This document shows, piece after piece, positions 1 to 11,589 of a stretch of DNA of 64,000 nucleotides. The stretch is from Apoderus coryli (Eukaryota; Arthropoda; Insecta; Coleoptera; Attelabidae), in assembly GCA_911728435.2 (NCBI GenBank), contig OU452199.1:496001-560000 (forward strand), written 5' to 3'. How positions within the stretch are numbered: the first letter of the stretch is position 1; each line of letters opens with the position of its first letter. Position numbers and translations under genes: made by a program. The notes below the pieces were generated by a model. It worked only from the letters and a program-made list of their open reading frames with translations. It ran no database searches and was not told the DNA's origin.

Positions 1-700
1 ATTGACACATTTAATAAAACAACAAACTAAGTTGATTTATAAGAGACAAATTAGTTTCCAATTTCGCCTAAAAGTGAAGCAGAATCAACACCAGGATATT
101 CGTTTCTGTCTATTTGCTTAACTTGATCTGATCAAATTAAATTAAAAAAACTTCGCTATATTTGACTCAGTATCAAACAATCCCCATGCGAGAAGTTTTG
201 TATTATGGAAGGAAGAACAATCAGAGAATATTTAGAGCAGAAAGCTGTGTAAACCTATTTGAATGCCACTCACTGTTGAACTAAATCCTCGCACCATACA
301 TTTTCGCATAACTCACTTTAGTGATTTATCTACTCGTAAATCCTTTTAAAAAGACCGTACAACAAAGAAAGAAATTAATTAAGCTTATAATAATCAATTT
401 TTCATTGCCGTTTCGTGAGAGTGTTGTTATATTTTCTTTGAAAAAGAAAATACGTTTTCTGGATGATTAATTGCCTTCATTGACGATAATAATACTGTGT
501 GGCAAACGGATCTGTAAGATAGTAGCAAAATACTTATTCATTTTCAGTAGTAATATCACGCTCGGTCCAAGCAACGAGCTTGAGAAACTTGTCATAAAAT
601 TATGAGGCATTTGTCAATGTAAGAGGGATATTCGGTGGAAATTTTGTTTTCTAACTATTTGGACTGTATTTTATACTCTATAACTGGCGAAATATCCAAT
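1..700. other. AT-rich noncoding DNA, nothing recognised
   Basis: No protein similarity, tandem repeat or clear element end is visible in this stretch. Reading frames are short and stop-rich on both strands. Confidence 0.5.
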
Positions 701-702
701 GT

Positions 703-1050
703 AACCTATCGCTGTAGCCGGGCCGGGTAGCCTAGACGGGATCATATAGTGACGACCGTCGAAGTGCAGCTCTGTGGAGCGCGGCTACAAGTTGGAGGGG
801 TGACCGTCTGGGGGGTTTATTAAAAACGGACCTGGCGGTGGCTCATCTAGGTTGTAGAATGAATGACGCGTGGTGGGTGACCGTTTAGGGGCTCATTTAA
901 GCGAAGAATGAATGTTGTGTGATAGTAGAATGATAGTGAGTGCAGTATGGTCCTGAAAAGGCACAATAAGCCTTCAAGGCTGAAGTACGCCATTCGTACA
1001 CGCCGGGGGCTTAAGTGCGTACCGAGGTGTGCGAGTGGAGGACTAGAAGA
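703..1050. repeat. GC-rich island, probable fragment of an unidentified element
   Basis: This stretch is markedly richer in G and C than the DNA on either side and holds partial internal repetition (gaatgaatg and gggtgaccgt each occur twice). No reading frame is convincing. It sits directly downstream, on the minus strand, of the Crypton-like remnant. It could be the UTR of a retroelement or a SINE-like piece. I do not recognise the family. Confidence 0.3.
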
Positions 1051-1085
1051 ACAATAATACAACTCTTCTACAATATGTTCTATTT

Positions 1086-1680
1086 CTAACATTTCTCTTC
1101 AGTGTTGTCATAGTGATTGATAATTGCACTGAATGCAATTGTATTGTATTCAATTCTGTTGGTTGGCGTTCCATTATTATTTTTCTCAATCGTGAAATAA
1201 TCTATAAGGCAATCAGTTGGTTCACCACCTCGCCAAGCTAACTCAACAGCTACAATATGGTAATTTTTTTTTTGTAAACGTTCTGGATTCATCCCATAAT
1301 CCAATGATTCTAGCCAAATCACTTGAACTCAAATTTGATGAACTGCATTTTCGTTTGTTTGGATCCTGCTGTAATCTTTTACGTTTTGCATTTCTTGCAT
1401 CTCGCGCATTTTTGAATATCACACTGGTAAACGGGTCGAATACAATTTTGAAGTCATTGAAGTATTTTTCCTGGAGTAGCTTACTCGTAGTATTCCAAAT
1501 TGTTTTTACAGTTGCTTCTTTATATTCAGTTCCGTCAGCTTTTCTCATATTTACCGCATAATCTTTCAATATATTAGCCAAGTTATGCAAACTCGTTTCA
1601 GCATTCAGTTCGTATTCTCTGGTCGCACAAAACTCGAGAAATATCTTCCATATATATATTTTTGATTTGATTGTATTTTT
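1086..1680 (-). pseudogene. Crypton-like tyrosine-recombinase-type remnant (DUF3504/KIAA1958-like)
   Basis: Read on the minus strand from about 1680, the frame gives a helical segment around WKIFLEFCATREYELNAE. It continues with MRKADGTEYKEATVKTIW and later NARDARNAKRKRLQQ. A shift to another frame near 1250-1300 then gives ELAWRGGEPTDCLIDYF and ending RIEYN. This order (helical N-terminal domain, the K-DG-EY motif, the basic N-ARDAKRK stretch, then the WRGGE motif) resembles the N-terminal half of Crypton-derived proteins such as KIAA1958 and related DUF3504 proteins. The tyrosine recombinase catalytic residues are not visible. The frame change and the missing C-terminal half make it a decayed fragment. 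The assignment rests on motif memory only. Confidence 0.55.
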
Positions 1681-1689
1681 TGGTATATT

Positions 1690-2620
1690 ATTAGATATAA
1701 TATCATTAATAATCTTATGTTATCGAGTGTATGCGTGAGTTTTGCTCCTCCTTGTACAAAGTTATAATAACAATGGCTCTAAAATTCTTATCAGTTGCAT
1801 TCAGTGCTGTAAATTTGAATTTGGATCGATTCAAAGGTTCATATATATAATACGTAATTGTCCTACAAATGCTATTTGAGCTTCAATTCAACTTTCACCC
1901 CGCGTATAATCCTTTGCTCTATCAGTTGAGCTAGAAGCTAGAAATTCCACCGTAATAACAAAGCTGTAGACAAATTCCAATGCCCGAGAAGGTGTGTTGT
2001 TATTAAATTAATGAAATTGTTATGTTCAGCAGAAGCATCAAATACATCGTTGTGTTAGAAAAGCTTTTTCATGGAATGCTTTTTAAAGCTTACTATATCA
2101 TAAAAATACATAAAAGTTTAATGCTGTCATTCTTTGTAATATGACATGGCTTTAAGCTATTTATGCTGTTCTCCAGTTGAGTGCTTTGTTTCTGTATATA
2201 TAGTTACAAAAAAAATATAATGTAATGAAACTAGCTTAGTATAATTTTTCTTATTTTACGAATCTTGAACCTTATAGTTTAACTTTTCTGTTTTTTTAAT
2301 TTTTTTTTTTTGAAAAACAACCGAAAATGCCTGTAGAATTAAGATCTCATCATCTCATCTTGTCAAAGGAAAATTTGCAGGGTGTTCCATTTGAGAAAAT
2401 CAAGTTTCACTCATTTAAATGGCGATAAATTTTTTTAGGTATTTAATATCAGCGAAATATCAATTTTCACAAATTTTTGTGAAAACCGTAAGAGATATTA
2501 GGTTTGTTAGTTAGTTTTGATACAGTAAACCGACGCGTCTTGCTTGACTCACCCTGTATATGTCAATTTTAAAAAAGTTGGTTGGTGAAGTGATGAGTTT
2601 TTCAAAATACATCTGTTCCA
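1690..2620. other. AT-rich noncoding DNA
   Basis: No coding signal. The stretch near 2535-2560 ends in caccctgtata, an end sequence shared with several MITE-like elements elsewhere in the window, so a short inverted-repeat element may end here. I see no partner close by. Confidence 0.35.
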
Positions 2621-2626
2621 CCTGCC

Positions 2627-4086
2627 TTTCAATCTAGGTACCTACTTCTCATGTATGTTAAGTGTTTTGGAAAGACAATCGGATTTTCGAATTTAGATTC
2701 GTTTTAGCCTTGCTAGAGTCCAGATGTGATTTCTAATTGTATAAAGTTTCTTAATAATAATTGAAGTTCAAGTTCAGTAAGTTCTTTGTTAATTCTTTTG
2801 ATTGAAGGCCTTTTGGTTTCCAATCAATTTTTATAAAGACTAAAGTTGTTTATTTTAGTAATTGAAATAAATTCAGTTTTCAATTGTAATTAAAGTTTCG
2901 TATAGTAATTAATATAAATATTCGCAATAATATTAATTTACCGATTTTAAGTTGTAAATTAATAAATAAGATTTTCATTCTCGTTTAATTGTTTTATTAT
3001 TTTTTTTTATTTATACCTATTTATTTCTTTGTTGTTATTAATTTTCTTTATTAGTTTTAATTATTAAATTAGTTACACATAAATAATACATCGTTAATTA
3101 TTATTATTATTATCTGCCGTTAAATAATTTTAATCTTGATTATAGTTTAATTATTATTTGATTTTGAATTCATAAAACAATGTTTTAACTTTGATTTGTA
3201 TAAAACTTCACAAAATGGTAAGAAATATTGAATGTTCAAATTATTGTACATATTATTAAAGTTTGCTTATCCCTTTTTAGAGTATGTTACATTGTGAAAC
3301 TAAATAGTTTCTCTTGTATCCAAATGTCACTGATGATGAGAATTATAAATTTCTCGAAACATGTCTGACTGACATAGGCAATATGCCGTGTGTTTTGATA
3401 TATGAATATATTTGTTTTGTGGAGCTGACGTCGTATTATTTATGTGTAACTAATTTAATAATTAAAACTAATAAAGAAAATTAATAACAACAAAGAAATA
3501 AATATGTATAAATTAAAAAAAAAAGAATAAAACAATTAAACGAGAATGAATTTTTTTTTTGAAAATTTTTTTTTATTTTTTTTTTGTTTAAATTTTTTTT
3601 TTTTTTAATTTTTTTTTGGAATTTTTTTTTTTTGAATTTTTTTTGTGAAATTTTTTTCTTGATTTTTTTTTATTTTTTTTATAACCCTCAATAACTTTTT
3701 TCATAGATAAAACTACCACACAACGACTGGGAAATCCCGCAGGGATTTCTTGTTTACAACTTAAAATCGGTAAATTAATATTATTGCGAATAATTATATT
3801 AATTCCTATACGAAACTTTAATTACAATTGAAAACTGAATTTATTTCAATTACTAAAATAAACAACTTTAATCTTTATAAAAATTGATTGGAAACAAAAA
3901 GGCCTTCAATTAAAAGAATTAACAAAGAACTTACTGAACTAGAACTTCAATTGTTATTAAGAAACTTTATATAATTAGAAATCACATCTAGACTCTACCA
4001 CGGCTAAAACGAATCTAAATTCGAAAATCCGATTGTCTTTCCAAAACACTTAACATACATGAGAAGTAGGTTCCTAGATTGAAAAT
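2627..4086. repeat. Large composite palindrome containing a hammerhead ribozyme motif
   Basis: Outer arms at about 2627-2958 and 3752-4086 are reverse complements of each other with few mismatches. Inner arms at about 2976-3091 and 3433-3548 are also reverse complements. The loop (3092-3432) holds a + strand hammerhead ribozyme motif. A T-rich, degenerate stretch (3549-3690) separates the right-hand arms. A partial copy of the inner left arm occurs at 10150-10345, so this is a repeated family. No protein is encoded. Foldback or non-autonomous element is the likely nature. Confidence 0.75.
3326..3369 (+). ncRNA. Hammerhead ribozyme motif, type I with short stem III
   Basis: Core ctgatga is at 3330-3336 and gaaa at 3356-3359. 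Stem II is gagaa (3338-3342) with ttctc (3351-3355). Stem III is only the self-complementary acatgt (3359-3364). Cleavage is expected after gtc at 3365. Stem I pairs gtca (3326-3329) with tgac (3366-3369). An alternative 6 bp stem I uses atgtca (3324-3329) and tgacat (3370-3375). All conserved core bases are present. Such short stem III forms are known from Penelope-like elements and retrozymes and are thought to act as dimers. Confidence 0.75.
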
Positions 4087-4174
4087 AGCCAATCAGAAAA
4101 AGAGGCATTTTTACAATATACCCCTATAAAGATACAGCTACAGAGTGAGCGATTTAGAAATAAACTTTGTTAAC

Positions 4175-4410
4175 TCCCCAACTACTAGCTTCTGTATTTA
4201 ATAATAAAAGTCCGACATTTAATTTACATGTAGGCGTTTCGAGAATGTTAAAAGTTTTGACCATCCTATAACTGAAACATCTGGTTATCTTTTCTAATAT
4301 ATGCTTTTATCTTTGGACTAACTCATAAACAAACTCGATATTTCGATTAGAAAAAGGTCGTTCTTTTAGGTAACAATTCTTTTAGGAACATTTGTTAAAA
4401 GCACCAAGAT
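4175..4410 (+). repeat. Dispersed repeat, copy 1 (inverted relative to 7685-7930)
   Basis: About 235 bp that reads as the reverse complement of 7685-7930 with scattered differences. Shared stretches include the aggtcgttcttttagg-type block and the catcctataactgaaaca-type block. The two copies are 3.3 kb apart and could be the terminal inverted repeats of one element, or two independent insertions. No protein lies clearly between them. Confidence 0.6.
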
Positions 4411-5600
4411 AGTATGTTTATTACTTACAGATGTTGTATGATATTTACAAAAATATTATGTCTTCCAAACCAAGAGAAAATATCTATATAAAATCACCCA
4501 ACTAGTATACATAATACCAGTGATTGTTCAAGACAAAAAATCTCGCAAACGTTAAACGGCTTAAAATACCGTATGATTTTTACGTACAAATGTTGGCTCT
4601 TCTCCATTTTAAAGTCTAAACATTCCCAACTATACAGGCTAAAAAATATGTGGAGTCTAATTCATAACAAAGTACGTAGCAAGCACCCTTAAACTATATA
4701 GCGTACCACATTCACACTTCTCACTCTTAAAAACTGTACTGTTTCGGTTTTCATTGGTTGAACATCTTGAGCGGTTGTAAAATTATATGTAGCAGTTTTT
4801 AGAAAATTTAGTTTAATTTTTAACATTCTATGCTATTTTAATCTCTCAAAATACCTTCTGCTGCCCTTTGGACGATAAGTTATGGGACACTCTGTATTTC
4901 CATTCTGTTTGTACAAAAGCAATGCTTTTGTAAAATGAAGCCTACAACGACAGAAGGAATTGTTTGTATAATAGAAAAAGATCCAATTAGTCCCAAACTC
5001 AAACTCCCATGGTATTGGATAACATTATTAAATTCAACATTCAATTATATTTCCGCAATATGCTACATACAAATTTAAAATATTTTCTATGGTATTGATA
5101 TACGGTTCCATTCTTTTTCCAATATTATCTGTTTGGGAAGAAACAACAAAGATGGATCTTTGCATTGAAAGGAAATATATTATTAGACACAACACAAAAG
5201 TATTCCAAATTATTTGTTTGTATTGTAGTTGGTTGTTCTGTAAGTTTACGGAACATAATCTTGGACGAAGATTGTCGGGTCATTTTCAGCTTTTTTTACT
5301 ATTATTTATGTATTGAATTTTAGCTAACTCTAACTCTAAATGTAATTGGTTTTATTGTAAATGGGTTTATCCTATTGGATGGGACAACTGTTCGTTCTGT
5401 TTTTATAATTTCCTAGCTTGTATTCTATACTTTTGATTGTTGTAATACAGTAAAAAATAAAAAAAGCATTTGTGTGCATTTTATTGATTTTTCGATTAAA
5501 ATTTCTTCGTTCGTGGTGGTTATTATCGTATATACTGTGTTGCAAACGAATCTGTAAGAGCGAAAGGAATTCGCTGAAATAATCATATTTAAAATTTTGA
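4411..5600. other. AT-rich noncoding DNA
   Basis: No recognisable coding, RNA or repeat structure. Reading frames of 75-90 codons here are low-complexity and match nothing I know. Confidence 0.4.
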
Positions 5601-5603
5601 CTG

Positions 5604-5888
5604 AAAACTTTTTTATTTGTCGATTTAGAAGAAAAAGTCATTCTTTATAAAAACGTCTGCTTGTGTCGAAACTACAATTTCAAATGCCATATTTACGATT
5701 ACTATACAGGGTATATCAAAAATAACATTTTTAATAATTTTGATTTTTTTGTTTTTTAAAAAATGTTATTTTTGATATACCCTGTATAGTAATCGTAAAT
5801 TTGGCATTTGAAATTGTAGTTTCGACACAAGCAGACGTTTTTATAAAGAACGACTTTTTTGTCTAAATCGACAAATAAAAAAGTTTTT
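5604..5888. repeat. Palindromic MITE or foldback element
   Basis: Arms 5604-5735 and 5755-5888 are nearly perfect reverse complements around a spacer of about 20 bases. The arms include ctatacagggtatatc near the centre and an acgtctgcttgtgtcg block. No protein is encoded. The cagggt motif resembles the ends of other MITE-like elements in this window. Confidence 0.75.
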
Positions 5889-5889
5889 C

Positions 5890-6475
5890 CTTTTCCAAAC
5901 TATATCCGTGGACACATTGTAGATTCCAACTACTTAACTGATGAAATTTTAAACGCTATTTTCTCGAGAATTATGGGGGCAAATATCAATAGTGCCCTAT
6001 ATCGCTGTAAAGCAGATGCGGAATGCTTTAAAATGATGTATCACTCGACCCCTACTGATATATGAAAATTAAGCGGTTATGTCCACCCTTATCACAGGGC
6101 TTTAGCCAAAATCTAACGGCTTCATCCTATAGGACTGTCTCAAATTCGTATACCTACTAATATTTAGGTCAATTGGTTAAAGCGTTTGGGCGCTATGCTG
6201 GAAGAACTAAATTAAAATGCAAATCCATTATGAAAATATAATTTTCATTTGTTAATAACAGCAAGCGAAAAAGTTACATGGTTATCCAAAAGTGTACCTT
6301 TAGGTTTTTTGTTAGTGTACCTATATTTTTTCTCGATACCTAGAACATATGAGAGAAATATTCAAGAGATAAAAAAATTGCATTTTTACTTCCTTAATCT
6401 AAAAAAAAAGACAAAAAAATAAATAGCATTGGTTTAAAGAAATTTTTGTCATAAATATCTGGTTAAATGTCCTGC
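5890..6475. other. Noncoding DNA
   Basis: A 68-codon frame at 5859-6065 starts inside the palindrome and resembles nothing I know. The rest is AT-rich and stop-laden. Confidence 0.35.
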
Positions 6476-6479
6476 TAGC

Positions 6480-6795
6480 TTCAAAATTTTAAACCCGAAT
6501 ACATTTAAAAGAAAAATAAAGGAACTGCTCTTAAGTAACTGTTTTTATTCAGTTGATGAATACATGTCACAAACATTTTGAAAATGATGGTCTATACGCC
6601 TTGTTGGATTTGAGATAAATTATATTGAAATTTGTTTGTAAAATGTAATCGTGATTGTTGTTTATACATACATATATGTTATACAAAGATTTTACAAGTT
6701 GAATTGTAAATTTTCTATTTGGACGTGCTGTAAATGGTAATTATGAAACTTTGTAATTGCTACTATGGTAAATAAAAATCTATCTATCTATCTAA
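6480..6795 (+). pseudogene. 3' end of a CR1/Jockey-type non-LTR retrotransposon
   Basis: A short frame (6480-6581) reads FKRKIKELLLSNCFYSVDEY before a stop. This is the typical last segment of the reverse transcriptase ORF in CR1/Jockey-type elements. It is followed by about 200 bp of 3' UTR and an (atct)n tail at about 6776-6795, which marks the 3' terminus. The element is 5' truncated, leaving roughly 300 bp. Confidence 0.55.
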
Positions 6796-7684
6796 TCAGT
6801 GACGAAACGTCGTTGTCATTTTGTTTAATTTATTTGACGAAAATAAAGATGGATGTTGTCTTTATTTAGAAAAGTTTTGCAGAATATTTTTTTATAAGAA
6901 CCCAACACGCCAAGAAAAGTAAACTGAAAAAAAATTAGAATTACGGTTCAAGAATACTAAAAAATAAAATAAATTTAAGATACTTAACCAAGTTTTTTAT
7001 ATGAACTTTTTGTTTAAAAATCCCTCTTCAAAGAATCCCCTACTTAATTAACACCCTGTACGATGAGAGTAAATGTAAAATAAATGTCCGCAACAGCGTC
7101 GAATTAATATCACGGACAATTAAACAGGAATCAAAATCAAAAAATAATTGAATTCCGAGAGCAAGTACAGCCGGGAATGTAGCGGGAAAATAGAGCGTAG
7201 AGAACGGCAAAATTGTTGGAATTAACGACCTTCAGGAAAAATGCACAGCAAAGGGAATTTTCAATGTTGGTATTTGCATTTTTAATCGCTTATTTGAGTT
7301 GTTCAATTTGATTGTTCGAATCAGAGATAAAAGGAAGTTGTAGGAGTATAAGAAGGGGGTTCTAAAAAGTGTGCAAATTTAATTAAATCATTGAAAAAGC
7401 GTTTTATTTTTCAAAACCTGAATATAATATGTGTTCCAAGGTTTTTCTATAATAACTATATTCTATTATTTAAACATGATTCCGGGGGCTCTGCAAAATA
7501 ATCGCCTTAAGCTCTAACGACCCCTTGGTTTTGTAATAAGACACACGGGCAATAGAATTTACTTTTATCCTACCTTGTATATATATTTGGGTCTTATAGA
7601 TATGTCGCATAGTTTTATAGTTTTCTTCCTAATATGTCTACAAGTATAATCTTTCGTAAACATCTGCACGTAATAAATTTATTA
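6796..7684. other. Noncoding DNA
   Basis: No coding frame or element end recognised. The region is AT-rich with a few short inverted segments. Confidence 0.35.
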
Positions 7685-7930
7685 TGCAGGGGCTTTTAAC
7701 AAATATTCCTAAAGGAATTGTTAGGTACCTAAAAGAACGGCCTTTCTTCTAATCGGGAATATTGAGTTTATGTTTATAAGTGAGCCCAAAGATAAAAGCA
7801 TATATTAGAAAAGTTAACCAGATATTTCAGTTATAGGATGGTCTAAACATTTAACATTTTCGGAACATCTTCATGTAAATTAAATGTCGAACTCTCATTA
7901 TTATATACAGAAGCTAGGAGTTGGAGGGTG
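7685..7930 (-). repeat. Dispersed repeat, copy 2 (inverted relative to 4175-4410)
   Basis: Reverse complement of the 4175-4410 repeat over about 240 bp. The right limit lies near the agctaggagttgg sequence at about 7912-7925, beyond which the two copies diverge. It immediately precedes the 5' end of the non-LTR element at about 8000. Confidence 0.6.
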
Positions 7931-8004
7931 TCACGGTTTCCCATATCAAATAATATATATAACGGGCGCATAAAAAAACAATGGGTTTTTGTCCAGTCCC
8001 TGAT

Positions 8005-9845
8005 TCGGGAGATTGAGACGTCATTATACACGTGATATCTGGAAAATAATTAATAATGAAAGAAACTATTGTACAATGCCAGTTAGTTCTCGGCTTACAC
8101 CTTCCGAGTTTAACAGTTTTTTTGTATCTGTTGCTAATAAAATTACTGAGGCCATGTCTGTGGATCTTGATGAGCGGGTGCATATGTTAAGTCGGATACC
8201 GATGCAGCCTAGCTCCTTTTTTATGTTGCCCATCTCGGAGTTTGAGTTCCTGGAGACCAATCGCCACTTAAAAAACTCGGGCAGTGTTGATATGTTTGAC
8301 TGCAGCAGTTTCTTTGTGAAGGAATATGCACAGATCTTAGTTAAGCCTTTAGTGCACATCTTCAATTTATGTTTGTGCGGCGGCATTTTCCCTGAGCCAT
8401 TCAAGTTGACTAGAGTTATCCCTGTATTTAAAAAGGGTGACATTGATAATGCTTCTGATTACCGACCGATTTCTATAGTTCCTATATTTGGAAAAATTTT
8501 TGAGATTATATTAAAACAAAATCTAACTTCTTTTTTGGAAGCGAATAACCTTTTGTGTCCTGGACAGTTTGGTTTCAGGGGTGGTCGGTCGACAGTTCAG
8601 GCGGTGGCTCGTGTGGTGTCTGACATAGTCGAGGGCCTAGAGAGATGTGAATTTATTAATCTCACCTTATGTGATCTGAGTAAGGCCTTTCACTGTGTGT
8701 CTCATGAAGTTCTTCTGACCAAGCTTTCTCAATATGGTGTGTGGGGACTCTCGTTGCAGCTGCTGCGGTCGTACCTGACTGGCAGAGGACAGACAGTGGC
8801 TCTTCGGTCGGAGCTGTCTGAGGTGAGAGTATTAACGAGTGGAGTGCCCCAGGGCTCTGTGTTGGGTCCGTTGCTCTTTGTCGTTTATATTAACGACCTA
8901 TATAGTTATTTGAATCCTGGAAGGGTCACTCTTTATGCTAATGATACCTCTTTGGTGTGTTATGGGAGCAGTGTTTCATAGCGCGAAGGTCGTGCGGGGC
9001 ACCTTGAGGGAATTGCGAATGGCTGGTTCACTAGTAATCTGCTGAAACTAAATATTGATAAGACCCAGAGACTTACATTTTCTAGTGCTAGTGGTCATGC
9101 TCGGGGACGAACAGCCAACTTATTGGGGATTATTGTTGATGATGCGCTTTGCTGGGCGTCGCACGTTGATTTTCTCAGGGGTAAGTTGTCTTCTAGTATT
9201 TACGTTATTAGGAGGCTCAAACATTGTCTGAGTCAGCAAGCTCTGAGAACTGTTTATTTCTCACTGTTCCATTCTCATATTTCTTATGGAGTGAGTCTCT
9301 GGGGCTATGCAAATATTTAGAGTGCAAAAAAAGGTGGTTCGCATTCTGGCAAATGCTGGATATCTGGAGCATTGCAAGCCCATTTTCAAATCTCTCAATA
9401 TAATCGTCTTTATATATATATATATATTATCAACTGCTTGTGATTCACAGATGTAAGCCCGATTTGTGTATTAACTCAACTTGTCATGAGTATGGTACGA
9501 GATCTGCGGACTTGGTAGGGGCTCGGCGATGGAGATTGACTAAGTCTGCAAAGAATTCCCTACAGATTCGGTTGTATAATGCACTTCCTCGTAGGGTCCG
9601 GGAGTACAGTTCAGAAATGTTCAAAAGAACTATAAAATCATACTTTCTCAAGCATGCTTTTTATTCTGTGGAAGAATATTCCAAGGAAGTTGTACATTTT
9701 AGCAATTAGTCGCTTTTAATTTGTTTGTACCTATGTTACTTACACTTTCATGTTTTTTGTTGTAGATATAGTTTTTTTTATTTTGACGTACTGCAATTGT
9801 TTTGTACAAAACGTAGTCAATAAAGATTATCATTATTATTATTAT
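8005..9845 (+). pseudogene. Non-LTR retrotransposon, family A copy 1 (reverse transcriptase)
   Basis: A 322-codon frame (8013-8981) carries the reverse transcriptase fingers and palm: [55 protein letters not shown] and the active-site box. The box reads YANDT where YADDT is expected, so a catalytic aspartate is lost. A TAG stop follows at 8979-8981. The frame resumes downstream ([17 protein letters not shown] at 9123 on) and the C-terminal segment lies at 9440-9709 (FKRTIKSYFLKHAFYSVEEY). The 3' UTR ends in ataaagattatcattatt and a (ttattat)n tail. It is 5' truncated without its endonuclease. The clade is CR1/Jockey-like by motif. Two other copies lie at 33510 and 46257. Confidence 0.85.
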
Positions 9846-10149
9846 AAAATCGTATTGTTTCTTGCTTTACAAATGGTAGTGACTGGTTAATCTTTTGAAC
9901 GAACTCCAACATAAGACACCTAAGTATCAAGAACCGCTATTAAAATCGACATAAAAATGTATCTTATTTCTGAATCTACTCACCCTGTAGATGTATCTTT
10001 ATTGGGGTATATTGTAAAAATGCAGATTTTTCAGTTAAGAATGATTTTCTAGTTTTTTTTTGTTTTAAAAGTTTTTCAGTATAGAGACTGAGTCCATTTC
10101 TTTCTCATTCTGAAATAGTGACTTTTTCTAAAGTTAATGTTTCCGTAAG
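9846..10149. other. Noncoding DNA with a MITE-like end
   Basis: No coding signal. The sequence ctcaccctgtaga at about 9978 resembles the caccctgta ends of several MITE-like elements in the window. Confidence 0.35.
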
Positions 10150-10345
10150 TTTTGTTATTCTTTTAACTGAAGGCCTTTTTGTTTTAATCAGTTTTTTTTA
10201 TAAAGTTTAAAGTTATTTCTTTTAGTAACTGAAATAAATTCAGTTTAATTGTTTTATCTTTTTTTTTTAATTTATATATATTTATTTCTTGTTGTTATTA
10301 ATTTTATTTATTAGTTTTAATGATGAAATTAGTTGTTTTTAGCCC
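10150..10345 (+). repeat. Partial copy of the palindrome family at 2627-4086
   Basis: This segment follows the order of 2780-3085 with internal deletions: the tgaaggcctttt block, gaaataaattcagttt, then the tttatttcttgttgtt and ttattagtttta blocks. It lacks the ribozyme-bearing loop and the right arms. Confidence 0.6.
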
Positions 10346-10429
10346 AAACTTTTGCGTTTTATTTCTAATAAAGATTAGATAAATTATTGACAAAAGGGTC
10401 ATCCAATTAAATATTTCTTTTTAAATACA

Positions 10430-10780
10430 AAGTGGCCGACCGAGAGTGATCCAGAATTATAGAGCTAATTTCAAAATGGTTACAGTTTGACGTCAACTCC
10501 TTTCCAGGCAGGCAATCTTCAGATTCCTCGAGCACTCTGGTATGGCCTTAAGCTTTTCCAACGCCATCTTTTCAGTTATGGGAACATTAAAAAGTCGCAG
10601 GGAGACCATTCATTATCGTGATGCAAAGTCATGACTTGTTTGGACACAAAACCGGGCGTTTTCTTCGTGTTACTTCACGCAAACGGAGCATAATTTCAAG
10701 CTAAATTTCCTTTTTGACCGTACGCCCTCACGATGCACCACATAATCGAAGAAAACAGGTGCCTATGACTCTAAATTATT
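10430..10780 (-). pseudogene. mariner-like transposase remnant
   Basis: On the minus strand one frame reads VMTLHHDNEWSPCDFLMFP and then a stop. This joins the second catalytic aspartate motif (HHDN) directly to the third (SP-CDF), so the roughly 30 residues normally between them are deleted. It fits the mariner D,D34D transposase family. Upstream and downstream frames are broken. Only a short piece can be recognised and the TIRs are not located. Confidence 0.45.
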
Positions 10781-11589
10781 ATTTTTGGTTTACGTAGCTG
10801 TTCAAAAAAGGTAATTAGGAAATGTGTGCGTTTAAATATTGGTAAAACTTTGGTAGTCCACTCTGTCTCAATCTGGATGGTTTCTCAATGCTTCTGGCTT
10901 CAAATAGATACGTTATAGACACGTGGAGCTGAGTAGGTCGTTTACTGCAGATTTCTTTTAAAATATACCGGAGAAATAATATTCAAAGCTCCCGTTTCCA
11001 TTTTAAATCTGCGTATATTTTTCGTTTTTGCAATATAATGAGTCGTGTATCTAGTTCGACATTGAGAGGCCGACTTTTTTTTTCTGGAAAACACTAATAG
11101 CAATTATTTTTCTACCTGGCTGATATTTTTATTACATTGTTTACTTGCGTGTGTTTTATCTGTTCCACTTCAAATTGACATTAATACGAGCAAGAGATGT
11201 AACGTAAACATAACACTTTGAATAAATTGTAACTTGCAGTTCTCATTTTATTATTTACAAGTGATTTGATGCGTAAACTATACGTAATTACAAAACTGTC
11301 TTAATAAAAAACGGCATATACAAGTAGTAAACAAGATGTTGTCCTAAGTGTCATGTAAACATCTGATTATTAAAACGCAATTTGTTTGCTGCACCAAACT
11401 GATGAGCAACATTTCGGGTTGTGTTTTATAATAGCGAGTGTCCTCTCCATCAAGACTAACACAGTCTTCATGACGCTGGTTGCTCTAATTTTATTTTAGC
11501 TTCAATTACTCTGTCTGCTACAATCCTAGCAATTTTACTAACTAATTTTATGCCTTAAAAGTATTTACTAATTTGTAATGTGTGGACAT
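10781..11589. other. Noncoding DNA
   Basis: No recognisable gene, repeat or RNA. The right part (11340-11590) may belong to the transposase remnant that follows, but I see no convincing frame. Confidence 0.35.

Noticed and set aside
6790..6815. cagtgacgaaacgtcgttg as a possible further hammerhead
   Set aside because: It has a gaaac-like piece but no ctgatga core at the right distance.
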